The notes under the pieces were generated by a model. It saw only the letters and a list, made by a program, of their open reading frames with translations. It had not been told where the DNA came from and searched no databases. Source: Methanobacterium sp. PtaB.Bin024 (GTDB lineage: Archaea; Methanobacteriota; Methanobacteria; Methanobacteriales; Methanobacteriaceae). From it: DNA of 50,125 nt. The stretch's first letter is position 1. Each line of letters opens with the position of its first letter. Positions 22,706 through 33,215 of this stretch are shown one piece after another. The stretch lies in NCBI GenBank assembly GCA_002067065.1, contig MVPY01000075.1, positions 1 through 50,125 of the forward strand. The letters run 5' to 3'. The position numbers were made by a program, and so were the translations under genes.

Positions 22706-22777
22706 AATGCTTTAAAAAAGTTAAAGTAAATTATATTATATAAATATTTCACTTTACTTGATAAAAAATAAAGTAAA
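22706..22777 (-). promoter_or_regulatory. cobN1 promoter: TATA box between two dyad operators
   Basis: On the minus strand the TATA box (ATTTATATAA region, 22735-22748) is preceded by dyad 22753-22777 (TTTACTTGA, seven-base gap, TAAAGTAAA) and followed by dyad 22706-22730 (CTTTAA core, five-base spacer, TTAAAGTAAA). Both are 25 bp long and their centres are 47 bp apart. The downstream copy covers the expected start of transcription. The same arrangement occurs at cobN2. Confidence 0.65.
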
Positions 22778-22899
22778 TTTTATTTATTGTTTAAGATTCA
22801 ACTAGGGAAAAAACTGGTATCATACTTTAAAAAAACCTTAACCAAATATTTTAATAGATTTTTAATTTTTTTGTTAAAAAATAAATAAAAATAAAAATT

Positions 22900-22920
22900 C
22901 CCAAAAAAAGAAATTGGGGG
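22900..22920 (-). terminator. Terminator after cobN2
   Basis: On the minus strand CCCCCAATTTCTTTTTTTGGG follows the cobN2 stop by nine bases: a CCCAA/TTGGG stem around a U-rich loop. Confidence 0.55.
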
Positions 22921-22929
22921 AAAATGTTC

Positions 22930-25900
22930 TTATTTTTTGAAGAATCCCAATAAATTGCCTCGGAAGTATCCAACACCCACCAGCCCTACTAGTAGTATCA
23001 CCCCAACTATGGCCACTATGGGCATACTGGACTGACCTGAAGACTGTTGACCTGCCTGTGATACTTCATAAGCACTGCCTTCTCCAGTGGTACCAGTTTG
23101 TTCTCCAGATGTTGAAACTTCCTGAGATGCACCAACATCTCCTGGAGAAACACTACCAGAAGATGAACTTTCACTACTGGTCTGACCAGTACTACTGCTT
23201 TGACCTGTACTCTGACCGTTCTGGCCAGTTTGTCCTGTACTTCCAGTGGTTCCTACATTGAGTAACTCACCGGTAGCACCCTGCAAAACAGCAGCAAACT
23301 GCTGTAGTTGGGCTGTGCTCAGGGATGAACCTGTAATCATGTACTGGTTGAATGCCAGGTTTCCGCAGGTGTGGTGGCAGCAGCACACTCCATACTCTGT
23401 AGCAATCTGCATGTACTTATCTTTTAGATCAGATAATAGCTGTGCATCTGCTTGCCACATACCTCTTCTGGAAGCTTCAACAACCCATCCCAACATACTC
23501 TGAGTGGCATAAGCCTGATAGTCCGAGTTTACATTGAATCTATCACTTAAGAGGTTTTGGGCTGCCAAAGTCCACATCTCATTGGATACGCATCCAGTGG
23601 TGGCTTGCATTCCAAACAGATTCTCATAACGAGAGGCATATTCCATCCATCCGCTGGCAGTATCAAAGAGTGAATCCATGTAGGTGGGGTTTAAAAGCTG
23701 AGATCTTATCTCCAGTTCGATCTCATCTTGTACATCTCTGATTTTGATGTCATTCTGGTTCCGGATATCTGCCAATAATCCTTCAGGGTTTCCTCCCAGA
23801 CTTTGGGATGCCAATAACATACCACCGTACCAATCATAGTAGTCATCGGTATCCAGTAATCTCCAGGTGCTGTCTATGTTCTGGGTGATAATGTCCACTG
23901 TTTTCAGGAGATACTGGAATGTAGCCAAGTTTTGCTCTATGATGACACCATTATCTGTGGATGTCCAGGCATAGGATATTCGTGAAAGATATACACTGGC
24001 CAGTTCATCACTGGTTTCCCATTTACTGGTGCTTGGCACCAGATCAGAGACTCCAGTACCTTCCAATACTAACCCGTCCAGTCCAAAGATACGGTCCAGG
24101 GATGAATCCTCAGCCAGATGTTTTATAAGGTAGTTCTCATCTGAGGTTTCATTAGCCTTGGAAACTAACAACACTGCATTGTTCATTAGATCAATCCATA
24201 TCTCGTTACCAATGACTGCAGTGGTGAATACATCTATACGTGGTCTTTGAATGGTGACACCATCAATGGTGATGGTCAGATCTTCTAAGGGAATCAATAC
24301 CGGAGTGGGATTGACATCTCCATTATCTTCCCATACTATTTGAACACCTAAAAGGTACAGAAACTCTGCTATGGCTATACCGTCGGTTCTGAGTAGTTCA
24401 GTACCCCACATCACCAAACCAATTGTTTCTGGGAAGTTTCCATGTTCCTGGTAGTATTCAATCAGCATCTGGTCAACCAGTTCTTTGGCAGTTTCCCATG
24501 CTGCTTGGGTGGGCATTTTTTCTGGGTCTGAAGAGTAGAAGTTCATACCTGTAGGTAGTACATCAGCATAGGAAGGATCAGCACCTAAACCAGAGGTGAC
24601 GAAGCCTCCACTAAGAGCTGTCAAGAGATTTTCCCATTCCTGGTTATCTCGTATACCTTCGATGACTTCTTGGCAGTATTCTAAGTCATCTAGTAGATCT
24701 GCGTCTGTAACTCCTAAATCTGCTGGATCGGTTCCATTTGCTATTTGTTCAATGTAATTTAGTATTTGGGCGTCTATGGCATTAAGTTCATCTTCGTATT
24801 GCGTGTCTTTCTGCATATCATAGTAATCCAATGTTATCTCTGGATATAACACGTTTTTCATGTGATTGGTTATCTGGGTCATGGAAGAGGATATGGTAAA
24901 TACTTCCTGCACCAGTTCATCACCAGTTAGCACCTCACCTAGGCTATGTAGACCAAGGGGTATCACATCGTTTTCGATTTCGTGTAACAATAGATGAAGT
25001 TCTTCCATCCATTCATCGAATGTTTGTTCCTCTGTTTGGGCTTCAAATCCCATTTCTTCTGCTTTGGCTGTTATTTCTTCTTGCAGTGCGGGTAATATCT
25101 GATAGTTAGCTAAGGTTACCGCATTTTCGTACTGTTCTATCAAGTTATGGATCACCACCAGATCACCGTAGAGATTTGAACTGACCATTGCAGGTGTCAT
25201 ATGGTCGATGATTAGTGCATCTGCCCTGTTCTTAGCAACCATTCCTTCTCCAGGATTGGAAACTATGTAAGGGTTGATGTTGGGTATGTTGGTAAGCTGG
25301 AAAGTCCAATCATCTTCCTGAAGTCCCACAGTTCTTCCTGGTAAAAATTCCAGTGTTCCATGGGTTCCCATATGTATCATGGCATTGGCACCGAAAACAT
25401 CCTCCAACCAGTTGTAGAATGCTATGTACTGGTGGCTTGGGGGTAAGTATGAACTATGGTAGTCTTCTACTTCTTCCCAGCCTCTGCTGGGTTGTACTGT
25501 GATGAACACATTACCTAGCATTATACCTGGAATGACCAGGTACCCGTCGTAAACCATGATATCGCCAATGGCAGAACCCCATTCAGCTATCACTTCCTGT
25601 TGAAGTGTTTCTGGTAATTCGTTGAACCATGTCATATAGGTTTCAGCATCCACCAGTTGTCCGTTGATCTGAAGGGTTTCCAGGTTTTCTTCAACATACT
25701 GATCCAGAAGATTCTGTGCCCAGCTACCCTTGTTACCGAATTCTGCCACTAGAGTGTACAGTTCATCTACAGTTGGGATCTCATCAGTACCCAGATCGTA
25801 GCTTTCTTCAGATAATTTCACAAGTAAATCATGAACGCTTTGGAAAACATCCAAATATGATGCTGACAGTTCTGATTTGCCTGGTGGGTAATTGTAGAGA

Positions 25901-27615
25901 ATAATGGCTATTTTCTTCTCGAAGTTGGGAAGTTCTTTGAGTTGGGCCCACATATTGGTCAGAGTGACTACTTTCTCTATCCCTGATTCTATGGGATGTT
26001 CTGCTCCATTTTCATCAGTGTAAGATATTACAACTGGACTGTAAACTCCTTCAAAGTAGGGATAGGTCACAGCATAGACCCATTCTGACTGAGCACCAAG
26101 TTCACTGGTTAAACTGTTCTCCTCGTATAACTGGATGGCCTTTATTATCTCTAGATCAATGCTCTCCAGCTCAGTTAGAGCACCATCTCCAGTGGCTAGG
26201 TCATTGTAATCAAGTGACCAAGAATATAGTGAGGTGACTGCAGATACGCCCCTTTCCAGTGGACCGTTAGCATCAACTCCCACCACCAGTTCCTCTAATA
26301 AACTGGCTGCAGAGGGTGTGGTTTCACTCTGAAATAGGTTTAAAACTGCTCTACCCTGGCTTTCGTATTCTCTGATTAATGCATCGATGGTTTCTCCACC
26401 AGCAGTGTAACTGACGATTACTATGAAAGCGCCAGTTATATCCGCTTTGTAAGTGTTATACCAGTTTTCAACTTCCCGATATACTGTGTTACGTGATGTT
26501 TCTGACCAGTTGCTGTAATCCTCATCCATCCATTTTAAACTGTAATAGGGTGATGTGTATCCTGGATTTGATTCTATCCATGTTTTTATCTGTTCTTGTG
26601 TAGGGACAGCTGATAGTGTTTCAGTTGGATAATCTGGATGATATAATCCCCATGTGGGTGTGTCCATTACTGGACTTTTCCCATTCTGGGTAGGGTCAAC
26701 GGTTGTGTCTCCCAGAAGATAGTAGATGTACTCTACCATATACTGCAGATTTGTTTCAATTGCGGTACCAGTAGCCAAGTAGTAATAAGAACCGAGATAA
26801 GTGTTTTCCAGTGTATTTTCAGTGTCATCGGTACCAGACCCACCCACCAGGTGTAGTCCATCTCCACCATAAGAATCCGTATCTGTATCACAGGGGTATC
26901 CAAAGGTACTGGAGATCATGTAATTTGCATTGGCTGGACTCTGTAACAGTTCATCATACCAAGTGTCACCCCATCCAGATCCAGGCATAGCCATGTATAT
27001 AAATGCAAAATTCACATATTGCAGTATCCAATCATTATCTGAAGTACCATACCACATGTCAATACAGATTAACCTTCGATTATTCAGACTTTCAATTGCA
27101 GCAGCTTTCTCTGAATCTGAAAATAACAGAGCAATATCTGGCATGAAAGTGTAGTTCAATTGATATTCTGGTATGGGTGTACCAATTGGTGTCACATTCT
27201 CTAGATAAGTCTTGTATGTGGAGTATGCTATTTCTACATTGAATTGGGTCAATGATGACAAGAAAGAGATATCATATTCTCCATTCTGATTGGTGATTCC
27301 AGTGGCAATTACCGAGTCATCAGTAGGATCTTTTATGGTTACTGTTGCTCCACTAACTGGAATGGCATCTGTCAGGTTAGTGTAGGTTCCAGAACTTTCA
27401 TTGTAGATTTCTTTTACTACCCCATAGATTCTGGGATCCTGATCAGTTCCCTGATTATCTGTAGTATTAGTTGTTGTTTCCTCCAGATTATCGGTTGAAT
27501 TTGATTTTTGTTGGCCTGTATCAACACCTCCGTCTGGATCTTGTGCTGATGCTGCTCCACACAGAAGCAGCGCGAAAACAATTGTCGTTACTAGTAAAAT
27601 CATTTGTTTTCTCAC
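22930..27615 (-). CDS. Surface CobN-like protein 2, chelatase motifs intact
   Basis: A 1561-residue secreted CobN-like protein. The signal peptide is nearly identical to that of protein 1 (RKQMILLVTTIVFALLLCG). Next come an Asn/Thr linker, a carboxypeptidase-regulatory-like beta-sandwich (about residues 62-160, GATVTIKDPTDDSVIATG), the CobN domain (to about 1440), a Ser/Gly/Gln linker, the motif AYEVSQA, and a membrane helix ending FFKK. HMGTHGTLEFLPGR (about residue 745) and IIDHMTPAM are intact, as is CCHHTCGN near 1410. It is therefore the best candidate for a working chelatase or dechelatase outside the membrane. The start is GTG 27615 by analogy with protein 1, with GGAGGTGA upstream. 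The protein is paralogous to its neighbour and probably arose by tandem duplication. Confidence 0.9.
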   Translation of the reverse strand: MRKQMILLVTTIVFALLLCGAASAQDPDGGVDTGQQKSNSTDNLEETTTNTTDNQGTDQDPRIYGVVKEIYNESSGTYTNLTDAIPVSGATVTIKDPTDDSVIATGITNQNGEYDISFLSSLTQFNVEIAYSTYKTYLENVTPIGTPIPEYQLNYTFMPDIALLFSDSEKAAAIESLNNRRLICIDMWYGTSDNDWILQYVNFAFIYMAMPGSGWGDTWYDELLQSPANANYMISSTFGYPCDTDTDSYGGDGLHLVGGSGTDDTENTLENTYLGSYYYLATGTAIETNLQYMVEYIYYLLGDTTVDPTQNGKSPVMDTPTWGLYHPDYPTETLSAVPTQEQIKTWIESNPGYTSPYYSLKWMDEDYSNWSETSRNTVYREVENWYNTYKADITGAFIVIVSYTAGGETIDALIREYESQGRAVLNLFQSETTPSAASLLEELVVGVDANGPLERGVSAVTSLYSWSLDYNDLATGDGALTELESIDLEIIKAIQLYEENSLTSELGAQSEWVYAVTYPYFEGVYSPVVISYTDENGAEHPIESGIEKVVTLTNMWAQLKELPNFEKKIAIILYNYPPGKSELSASYLDVFQSVHDLLVKLSEESYDLGTDEIPTVDELYTLVAEFGNKGSWAQNLLDQYVEENLETLQINGQLVDAETYMTWFNELPETLQQEVIAEWGSAIGDIMVYDGYLVIPGIMLGNVFITVQPSRGWEEVEDYHSSYLPPSHQYIAFYNWLEDVFGANAMIHMGTHGTLEFLPGRTVGLQEDDWTFQLTNIPNINPYIVSNPGEGMVAKNRADALIIDHMTPAMVSSNLYGDLVVIHNLIEQYENAVTLANYQILPALQEEITAKAEEMGFEAQTEEQTFDEWMEELHLLLHEIENDVIPLGLHSLGEVLTGDELVQEVFTISSSMTQITNHMKNVLYPEITLDYYDMQKDTQYEDELNAIDAQILNYIEQIANGTDPADLGVTDADLLDDLEYCQEVIEGIRDNQEWENLLTALSGGFVTSGLGADPSYADVLPTGMNFYSSDPEKMPTQAAWETAKELVDQMLIEYYQEHGNFPETIGLVMWGTELLRTDGIAIAEFLYLLGVQIVWEDNGDVNPTPVLIPLEDLTITIDGVTIQRPRIDVFTTAVIGNEIWIDLMNNAVLLVSKANETSDENYLIKHLAEDSSLDRIFGLDGLVLEGTGVSDLVPSTSKWETSDELASVYLSRISYAWTSTDNGVIIEQNLATFQYLLKTVDIITQNIDSTWRLLDTDDYYDWYGGMLLASQSLGGNPEGLLADIRNQNDIKIRDVQDEIELEIRSQLLNPTYMDSLFDTASGWMEYASRYENLFGMQATTGCVSNEMWTLAAQNLLSDRFNVNSDYQAYATQSMLGWVVEASRRGMWQADAQLLSDLKDKYMQIATEYGVCCCHHTCGNLAFNQYMITGSSLSTAQLQQFAAVLQGATGELLNVGTTGSTGQTGQNGQSTGQSSSTGQTSSESSSSGSVSPGDVGASQEVSTSGEQTGTTGEGSAYEVSQAGQQSSGQSSMPIVAIVGVILLVGLVGVGYFRGNLLGFFKK

Positions 27616-27664
27616 GATTTTCACCTCCTTTTTTGTTTAATACGGCAAATATATTAATTTCAAA

Positions 27665-27736
27665 TTTACCTGAAAATAGTTAAAGAATACTATAAATATA
27701 TATTTTTCCATAATACTTTAAAAAATTTCAACCAAA
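27665..27736 (-). promoter_or_regulatory. cobN2 promoter with two dyad-like operators
   Basis: The TATA box (minus-strand ATATATATTTATAG, 27691-27704) lies between two weaker copies of the cobN1/mtrA dyad: 27665-27689 (TTTACCTGAA, five bases, TTAAAGAATA) and 27712-27736 (AATACTTTAA, five bases, TTCAACCAAA). Centres are 47 bp apart, as at cobN1. Sequence around the outer site (ATACTTTAAAAAA then AACCAAA) also recurs upstream of cobN1. Confidence 0.55.
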
Positions 27737-27784
27737 GTTTATATAGTAGAAAATTCTATGAAATAATTGATAATCCATACACCT

Positions 27785-27867
27785 ACAAACGACACCGATA
27801 GGGTCCAGAAAACTCCTTGTTTTCCTAAAGGTGCCACAAAAGGGACCTAGTTTTCCCTAGGTTCCTT
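27785..27867. other. Structured GC-richer element, candidate non-coding RNA or terminator
   Basis: Within a 553-base gene-free gap an 80-base island is richer in G+C than its surroundings and holds two strong hairpins: GAAAAC/GTTTTC (27808-27813 with 27819-27824, five-base loop) and an 11-bp stem AAGGGACCTAG/CTAGGTTCCTT with one G-T pair (27840-27850 with 27857-27867, six-base loop). Read on the minus strand, the second hairpin is followed by TTTT. It lies upstream of the cobN2 promoter, so it is not the cobN2 leader. The rest of the gap (27868-28168) is AT-rich with nothing recognised. Confidence 0.45.
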
Positions 27868-28168
27868 AAATTCAATCTAAAAAAATAATACCAAAAAAAT
27901 CCATATATTCATAAAAAATCTTTATTCAATGTTTCAACCCCATACAAATTGGCCTAATCTTTGTAACGGTATTGATACAGACTGCTGAGCATAAAAACGT
28001 TATTAAAACTTTTTAGAGGCTTTTCAGGAAAAATACTGTCTGCAATAATTATTAGCTCAATTCGTATTCCAAACCTGCCACATATGAACTCTCCTCCATC
28101 CCCCTGTATTATATTCTATTAAAAAAAAAATCAGGAATTATTTCTATTAGTTTATCATTAGTTGTTTA

Positions 28169-28360
28169 TTACTTATGATTGGAATACTTTAACAAGCCAG
28201 ATAAAAATTTTAAGACTCTTCGTTCTGTTTTTGATTCAGTTAACTGTTCAAATCCACAGTTAGGGCATCTGATCATATTACAATTACAAACAGAACATCC
28301 ATGACAAGCATTGGACTTTTCACTTTCATCAAAAACACAACCACAAATTTTACATTTCAT
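28169..28360 (-). CDS. Small cysteine-rich metal-binding protein
   Basis: A 63-residue protein with three closely spaced cysteine clusters: CKICGC near the start, CHGCSVCNC in the middle and CPNCGF after it; the C-terminal 20 residues are basic. This suggests two zinc-ribbon or rubredoxin-like sites, or an iron-binding protein. Not assigned to a named family. ATG 28360 follows AGGAGG by ten bases. It is read in the same direction as the feo genes and lies close downstream of them, with its own TATA box, so a link to iron or metal handling is plausible but inferred from position. Confidence 0.65.
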   Translation of the reverse strand: MKCKICGCVFDESEKSNACHGCSVCNCNMIRCPNCGFEQLTESKTERRVLKFLSGLLKYSNHK

Positions 28361-28468
28361 AGTATGTTGTCCTCCTAAGTTAGAGTTCTAATTTAAAAAA
28401 ATAAAATTTCATTAAAATACCTTGAAAAAAGAGGATTTCAGGAAGGATTTCAGTATTTGAAATAAAGG

Positions 28469-28550
28469 CAATATAAATAGGGGCACCTAAGGTTTTATAT
28501 TTGAGGATGATGATACGTTGATGGATGCCCCTAAGTTATGATTACCTAAA
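28469..28550 (-). promoter_or_regulatory. Promoter of the cysteine-rich gene with TTAGG half-sites
   Basis: On the minus strand a TATA box CTATTTATATTG (28469-28480) is preceded by GGGGCA/TGCCCC arms (28480-28485 with 28526-28531, long loop) and by several TTAGG half-sites (near 28485-28490, 28529-28534 and 28544-28549). The half-sites match the arms of the feo operators, but no complete palindrome is present. Confidence 0.35.
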
Positions 28551-28564
28551 CTTCAAATGAGAAG

Positions 28565-28672
28565 CTATGAGTTTTTTGATTTTTTTTCCTCATCAGCATC
28601 TTTTGAAGGGTGACGATGAAAATCATCCATTTTTTCACTCTTTTTTCCAGTAATACCTGATTTACAGGTCAT
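28565..28672 (-). CDS. 35-residue peptide gene downstream of feoB
   Basis: A short frame with a very strong ribosome-binding site (AAGGAGGTGA, five bases from the ATG at 28672). The product starts MTCKSGITGKKSEKMDD, continues FHRHPSKDADEEKKSK and ends with Asn-Ser before a TAG. It is very hydrophilic and lysine-rich, with one Cys and two His. It starts 61 bases after the feoB stop on the same strand, so it is probably the last gene of the feo operon. Not recognised. The quality of the translation signal is the main evidence that it is real. Confidence 0.6.
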   Translation of the reverse strand: MTCKSGITGKKSEKMDDFHRHPSKDADEEKKSKNS

Positions 28673-28733
28673 TAAATCACCTCCTTATGTTTTCATGTTT
28701 TTTAGTCTATTCCTAAGATTTTGGGAAGTGTTT

Positions 28734-30807
<2,074 letters not shown>

Positions 30808-30815
<8 letters not shown>

Positions 30816-31041
30816 TTTGATAACCTTCCACCATTATTTTCTGTGCCTGTCCTCGTCCAATGATTAACCGTGAACCCTTAACATCCACAATTAATGGTCC
30901 AGGAATGTCATTTTTTATGACCTTGATCCGGGAATCTTTGTATATTCCCATCTCAGAGAGTTTCTTTTTGAATTTACCCCCATGCCAGACCTGGACAATT
31001 CTCAGATTATCATTTTCTGTGGCCATTGCTAAACTCATCAT
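30808..31041 (-). CDS. feoA: FeoA domain protein 2
   Basis: A small SH3-like FeoA protein (77 aa, possibly a few residues shorter if translation starts at the second or third Met). The characteristic KKLSEMGIYKDSRIKVI and the end GRGQAQKIMVEG match the family. FeoA binds FeoB and modulates its activity. Its ATG overlaps the stop of feoA1 as ATGA, and its end overlaps feoB, so the three genes are translationally coupled. Confidence 0.9.
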
Positions 31042-31268
31042 TTTATCTCTATCTCGATCTGTTTTGCCTCTTCTTTTCTCAGGGAAAGAGAATAACCTTT
31101 GATTTTAACTTCAATTGGGTCTCCCAGGGGTGCTACTCTTTCTACCTTCACATCAGACCCTCGAACAAGGCCCATTTCCATTAAATGCTTTTTAACTTCA
31201 CTATTGCCCTTAAAGGCCCTTATTACTCCATTTTCGCCCTTTTCAAGATTATTTAATGTTTTTATCAT
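31038..31268 (-). CDS. feoA: FeoA domain protein 1
   Basis: A 76-residue FeoA protein: NLEKGENGVIRAFKGNSEV, then HLMEMGLVRGSDVKVERVAP and PIEVKIKGYSLSLRKEEA. The start ATG 31268 has GAGGGAAG upstream; an in-frame TTG at 31286 overlaps that site and is not used. This is the first gene of the feo operon. Two separate FeoA copies are common in archaea, where one may have a signalling or partner role. Confidence 0.9.
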   Translation of the reverse strand: MIKTLNNLEKGENGVIRAFKGNSEVKKHLMEMGLVRGSDVKVERVAPLGDPIEVKIKGYSLSLRKEEAKQIEIEIK

Positions 31269-31298
31269 TTTCGTGACTTCCCTCAAGATTTAATTAAG

Positions 31299-31377
31299 TT
31301 AGGCTTACCTAAAATTATTAGGTTAACCTAACTTTCTTAGGTATACCTAACTTTTTTATGTTATATAAAGATTTCGA
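31299..31377 (-). promoter_or_regulatory. feo promoter with three DtxR-type operators
   Basis: Three perfect palindromes of the form TTAGG-N4-CCTAA occur at 31299-31312, 31318-31331 and 31337-31350, each starting exactly 19 bp after the previous one. The core promoter, minus-strand ATCGAAAT then CTTTATATAA (31361-31377), lies just upstream, so the third operator covers the expected start of transcription. The motif is that of DtxR/IdeR-family iron repressors; iron repression of feo is a confident inference. Confidence 0.85.
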
Positions 31378-31538
31378 TATTGCATCCTGTCATCACCAAT
31401 CTAAAAAAAACTCACAAAAATACCAAACATTCAAATGAAAACAAACTGGATCATGAATGGTTCACCCTGATGAGATTTTTCAGGGGGTAAACTGATATTA
31501 ACCATAAAAAAGTAACTATCAGAACCCTAATGATGTAT

Positions 31539-33041
31539 TTAACTATCAAAACTATAATGATGTATTTTTCCCTTAATTTTCAGTTTATTCTCATCAAAAA
31601 TAGAAATAGCACCGTGCCCACTGCATATTAAACATTCTTTGCCTTCACTTACTAGTTCCTCGTTTAGACTGGAAATCAGTTCAAGAAGGGCTCTTCTTTC
31701 CCTTTTGGCTCTTTTAGTGTCAACATTTACAGAGGTCATTAAATTTTTGGCAAGAATATTGTACTGTTTCCTACTTGGGGTTAAGCTTTCAAAATTTATG
31801 AGGGAATCTGCAGTGAATAAAAGGCCTTCTGTAGGGCATAAGAAAAAGACTTGGCCGTGGAGGTGTCCGCCTAAACTTTCCAGGACCTCAAACTTGAGAT
31901 CTCCAACTTTAAAAGAGTGTATAACTGGTATTTTCCCTCTCATTTTTATTATTTTATCCTGGAAAACCTCTACATTAGTTGGGGGGTTAAACTTTGAAAA
32001 AAGATTGATGAGTTTGGTGTAGACTTCCTCCAAAATGCACTCTTCAACAGTAGATCCATAAGCTCTGTTGGTTTTATTGATAATATCGAGGGTACCTTTA
32101 TGTAAATATGATTTAACATCATATAAGCCTCCTGCACCTGAGTGATCAGCATCTGCATGGGTTATATAAATCCCCCTGAGTTTTTTAAGGTTAATTCCAA
32201 GGTGTTGGAATAATTTTAACATATCCAAATGATAAATTCCGTAACCAGAATCTATCATTATCAACTCATCCTTACTTTCAACAAGGTATATATTTCCTCC
32301 ATATGGTGGCTGAATACCATAAAGAAAGGAATCATCATTTAAATTAATTACTTGCACATCTGCAAAGAATTTGTCACCTTGAGTGTTTTTCAGTGTGTTT
32401 CCTGTGGCTATTATGCTTTCGAATACCTTTTTAGGGTCTTCACCAAGACGAGTTAACTCCTGAACTATGTGGTTAATGTCATTTAATAATTTAAACAGAA
32501 AATCATCCTCAGCTCCTAGTATTTCCCTAATCTTCTGGGCGAAAAGCAGGTAAAAAATAGTATCATCAAGTTTTTCTCCTTCAGCATCATATTCCAAAAT
32601 TTCCATTGGATAATGTTGCTTTAAATTTTCCAGGAGTAAGTTCACTACTGAAGTATTATCCAGGGTGAGGCCAACTGTTAATTTATCATGCCTGTTACTC
32701 CTCTCATCAAAGTCCAAGAAAGCTATATTTGCATTGGTTGAGGTAATATTATCTAAAAACTCAAATAAAGCTCCGGGACGGTTGGGTAGAAATATGTTGA
32801 ATTTTAGGTAATGGACTGGTTCCAGTGAGATTTGCAGATAACCGAGTTCATTTAGTTCATTCCTAATTTTTTCATATGCCTCTTTAGAGGAAGATATTTC
32901 AAAAAATACTGTGTTTAGGTCAATTTTATAGTTATAGTGGATGCGATGGATATTGGCATTGTGAACCTTTGCTATTTTCGCAACCCTATGTAAAGCACCG
33001 GATTCATTGGGTATCCTGGTTATAAAAGAAAATTTTTTCAT
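31539..33041 (-). CDS. Two ACT domains fused to a metallo-beta-lactamase-fold hydrolase
   Basis: A 500-residue protein. Two ACT domains occupy residues 1-75 (ITRIPNESGALHRVAKIA) and 76-150 (FLPNRPGALFEFLDNI), each with the ligand-binding Gly-Ala-Leu turn. A helical linker follows, then a metallo-beta-lactamase domain from about 230: IYITHADADHSGAGG, in which the usual HxHxDH is HxDxDH, plus GGHLHGQVFFL, LLFTADSLINF and LICSGHGAI. Replacement of the second His by an acidic residue is typical of diiron rather than dizinc members, as in flavodiiron proteins (HxExDH). ACT domains suggest allosteric control by an amino acid. Substrate unknown. It has its own promoter region between mtrA-like and feo genes. 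Confidence 0.82.
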   Translation of the reverse strand: MKKFSFITRIPNESGALHRVAKIAKVHNANIHRIHYNYKIDLNTVFFEISSSKEAYEKIRNELNELGYLQISLEPVHYLKFNIFLPNRPGALFEFLDNITSTNANIAFLDFDERSNRHDKLTVGLTLDNTSVVNLLLENLKQHYPMEILEYDAEGEKLDDTIFYLLFAQKIREILGAEDDFLFKLLNDINHIVQELTRLGEDPKKVFESIIATGNTLKNTQGDKFFADVQVINLNDDSFLYGIQPPYGGNIYLVESKDELIMIDSGYGIYHLDMLKLFQHLGINLKKLRGIYITHADADHSGAGGLYDVKSYLHKGTLDIINKTNRAYGSTVEECILEEVYTKLINLFSKFNPPTNVEVFQDKIIKMRGKIPVIHSFKVGDLKFEVLESLGGHLHGQVFFLCPTEGLLFTADSLINFESLTPSRKQYNILAKNLMTSVNVDTKRAKRERRALLELISSLNEELVSEGKECLICSGHGAISIFDENKLKIKGKIHHYSFDS

Positions 33042-33215
33042 TTTGCCACAGATTATCTATCTGTTATCTAGATAAATAACTGTTTTCATGTATCATCAAC
33101 AACCACTACAGAAATATGTTTTCACGTACCATCAATCACCAGCATTAAAGGAATATTAATGAAATTTAAAGGAAATATGATGATAATTTTTTGGATTTTA
33201 TACAATTAGAAAGCA

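Noticed and set aside
27785..27867. Cobalamin riboswitch upstream of cobN2
   Set aside because: No B12-box-like consensus was recognised, and the element lies upstream of the predicted cobN2 promoter, so it would not be in the cobN2 leader.
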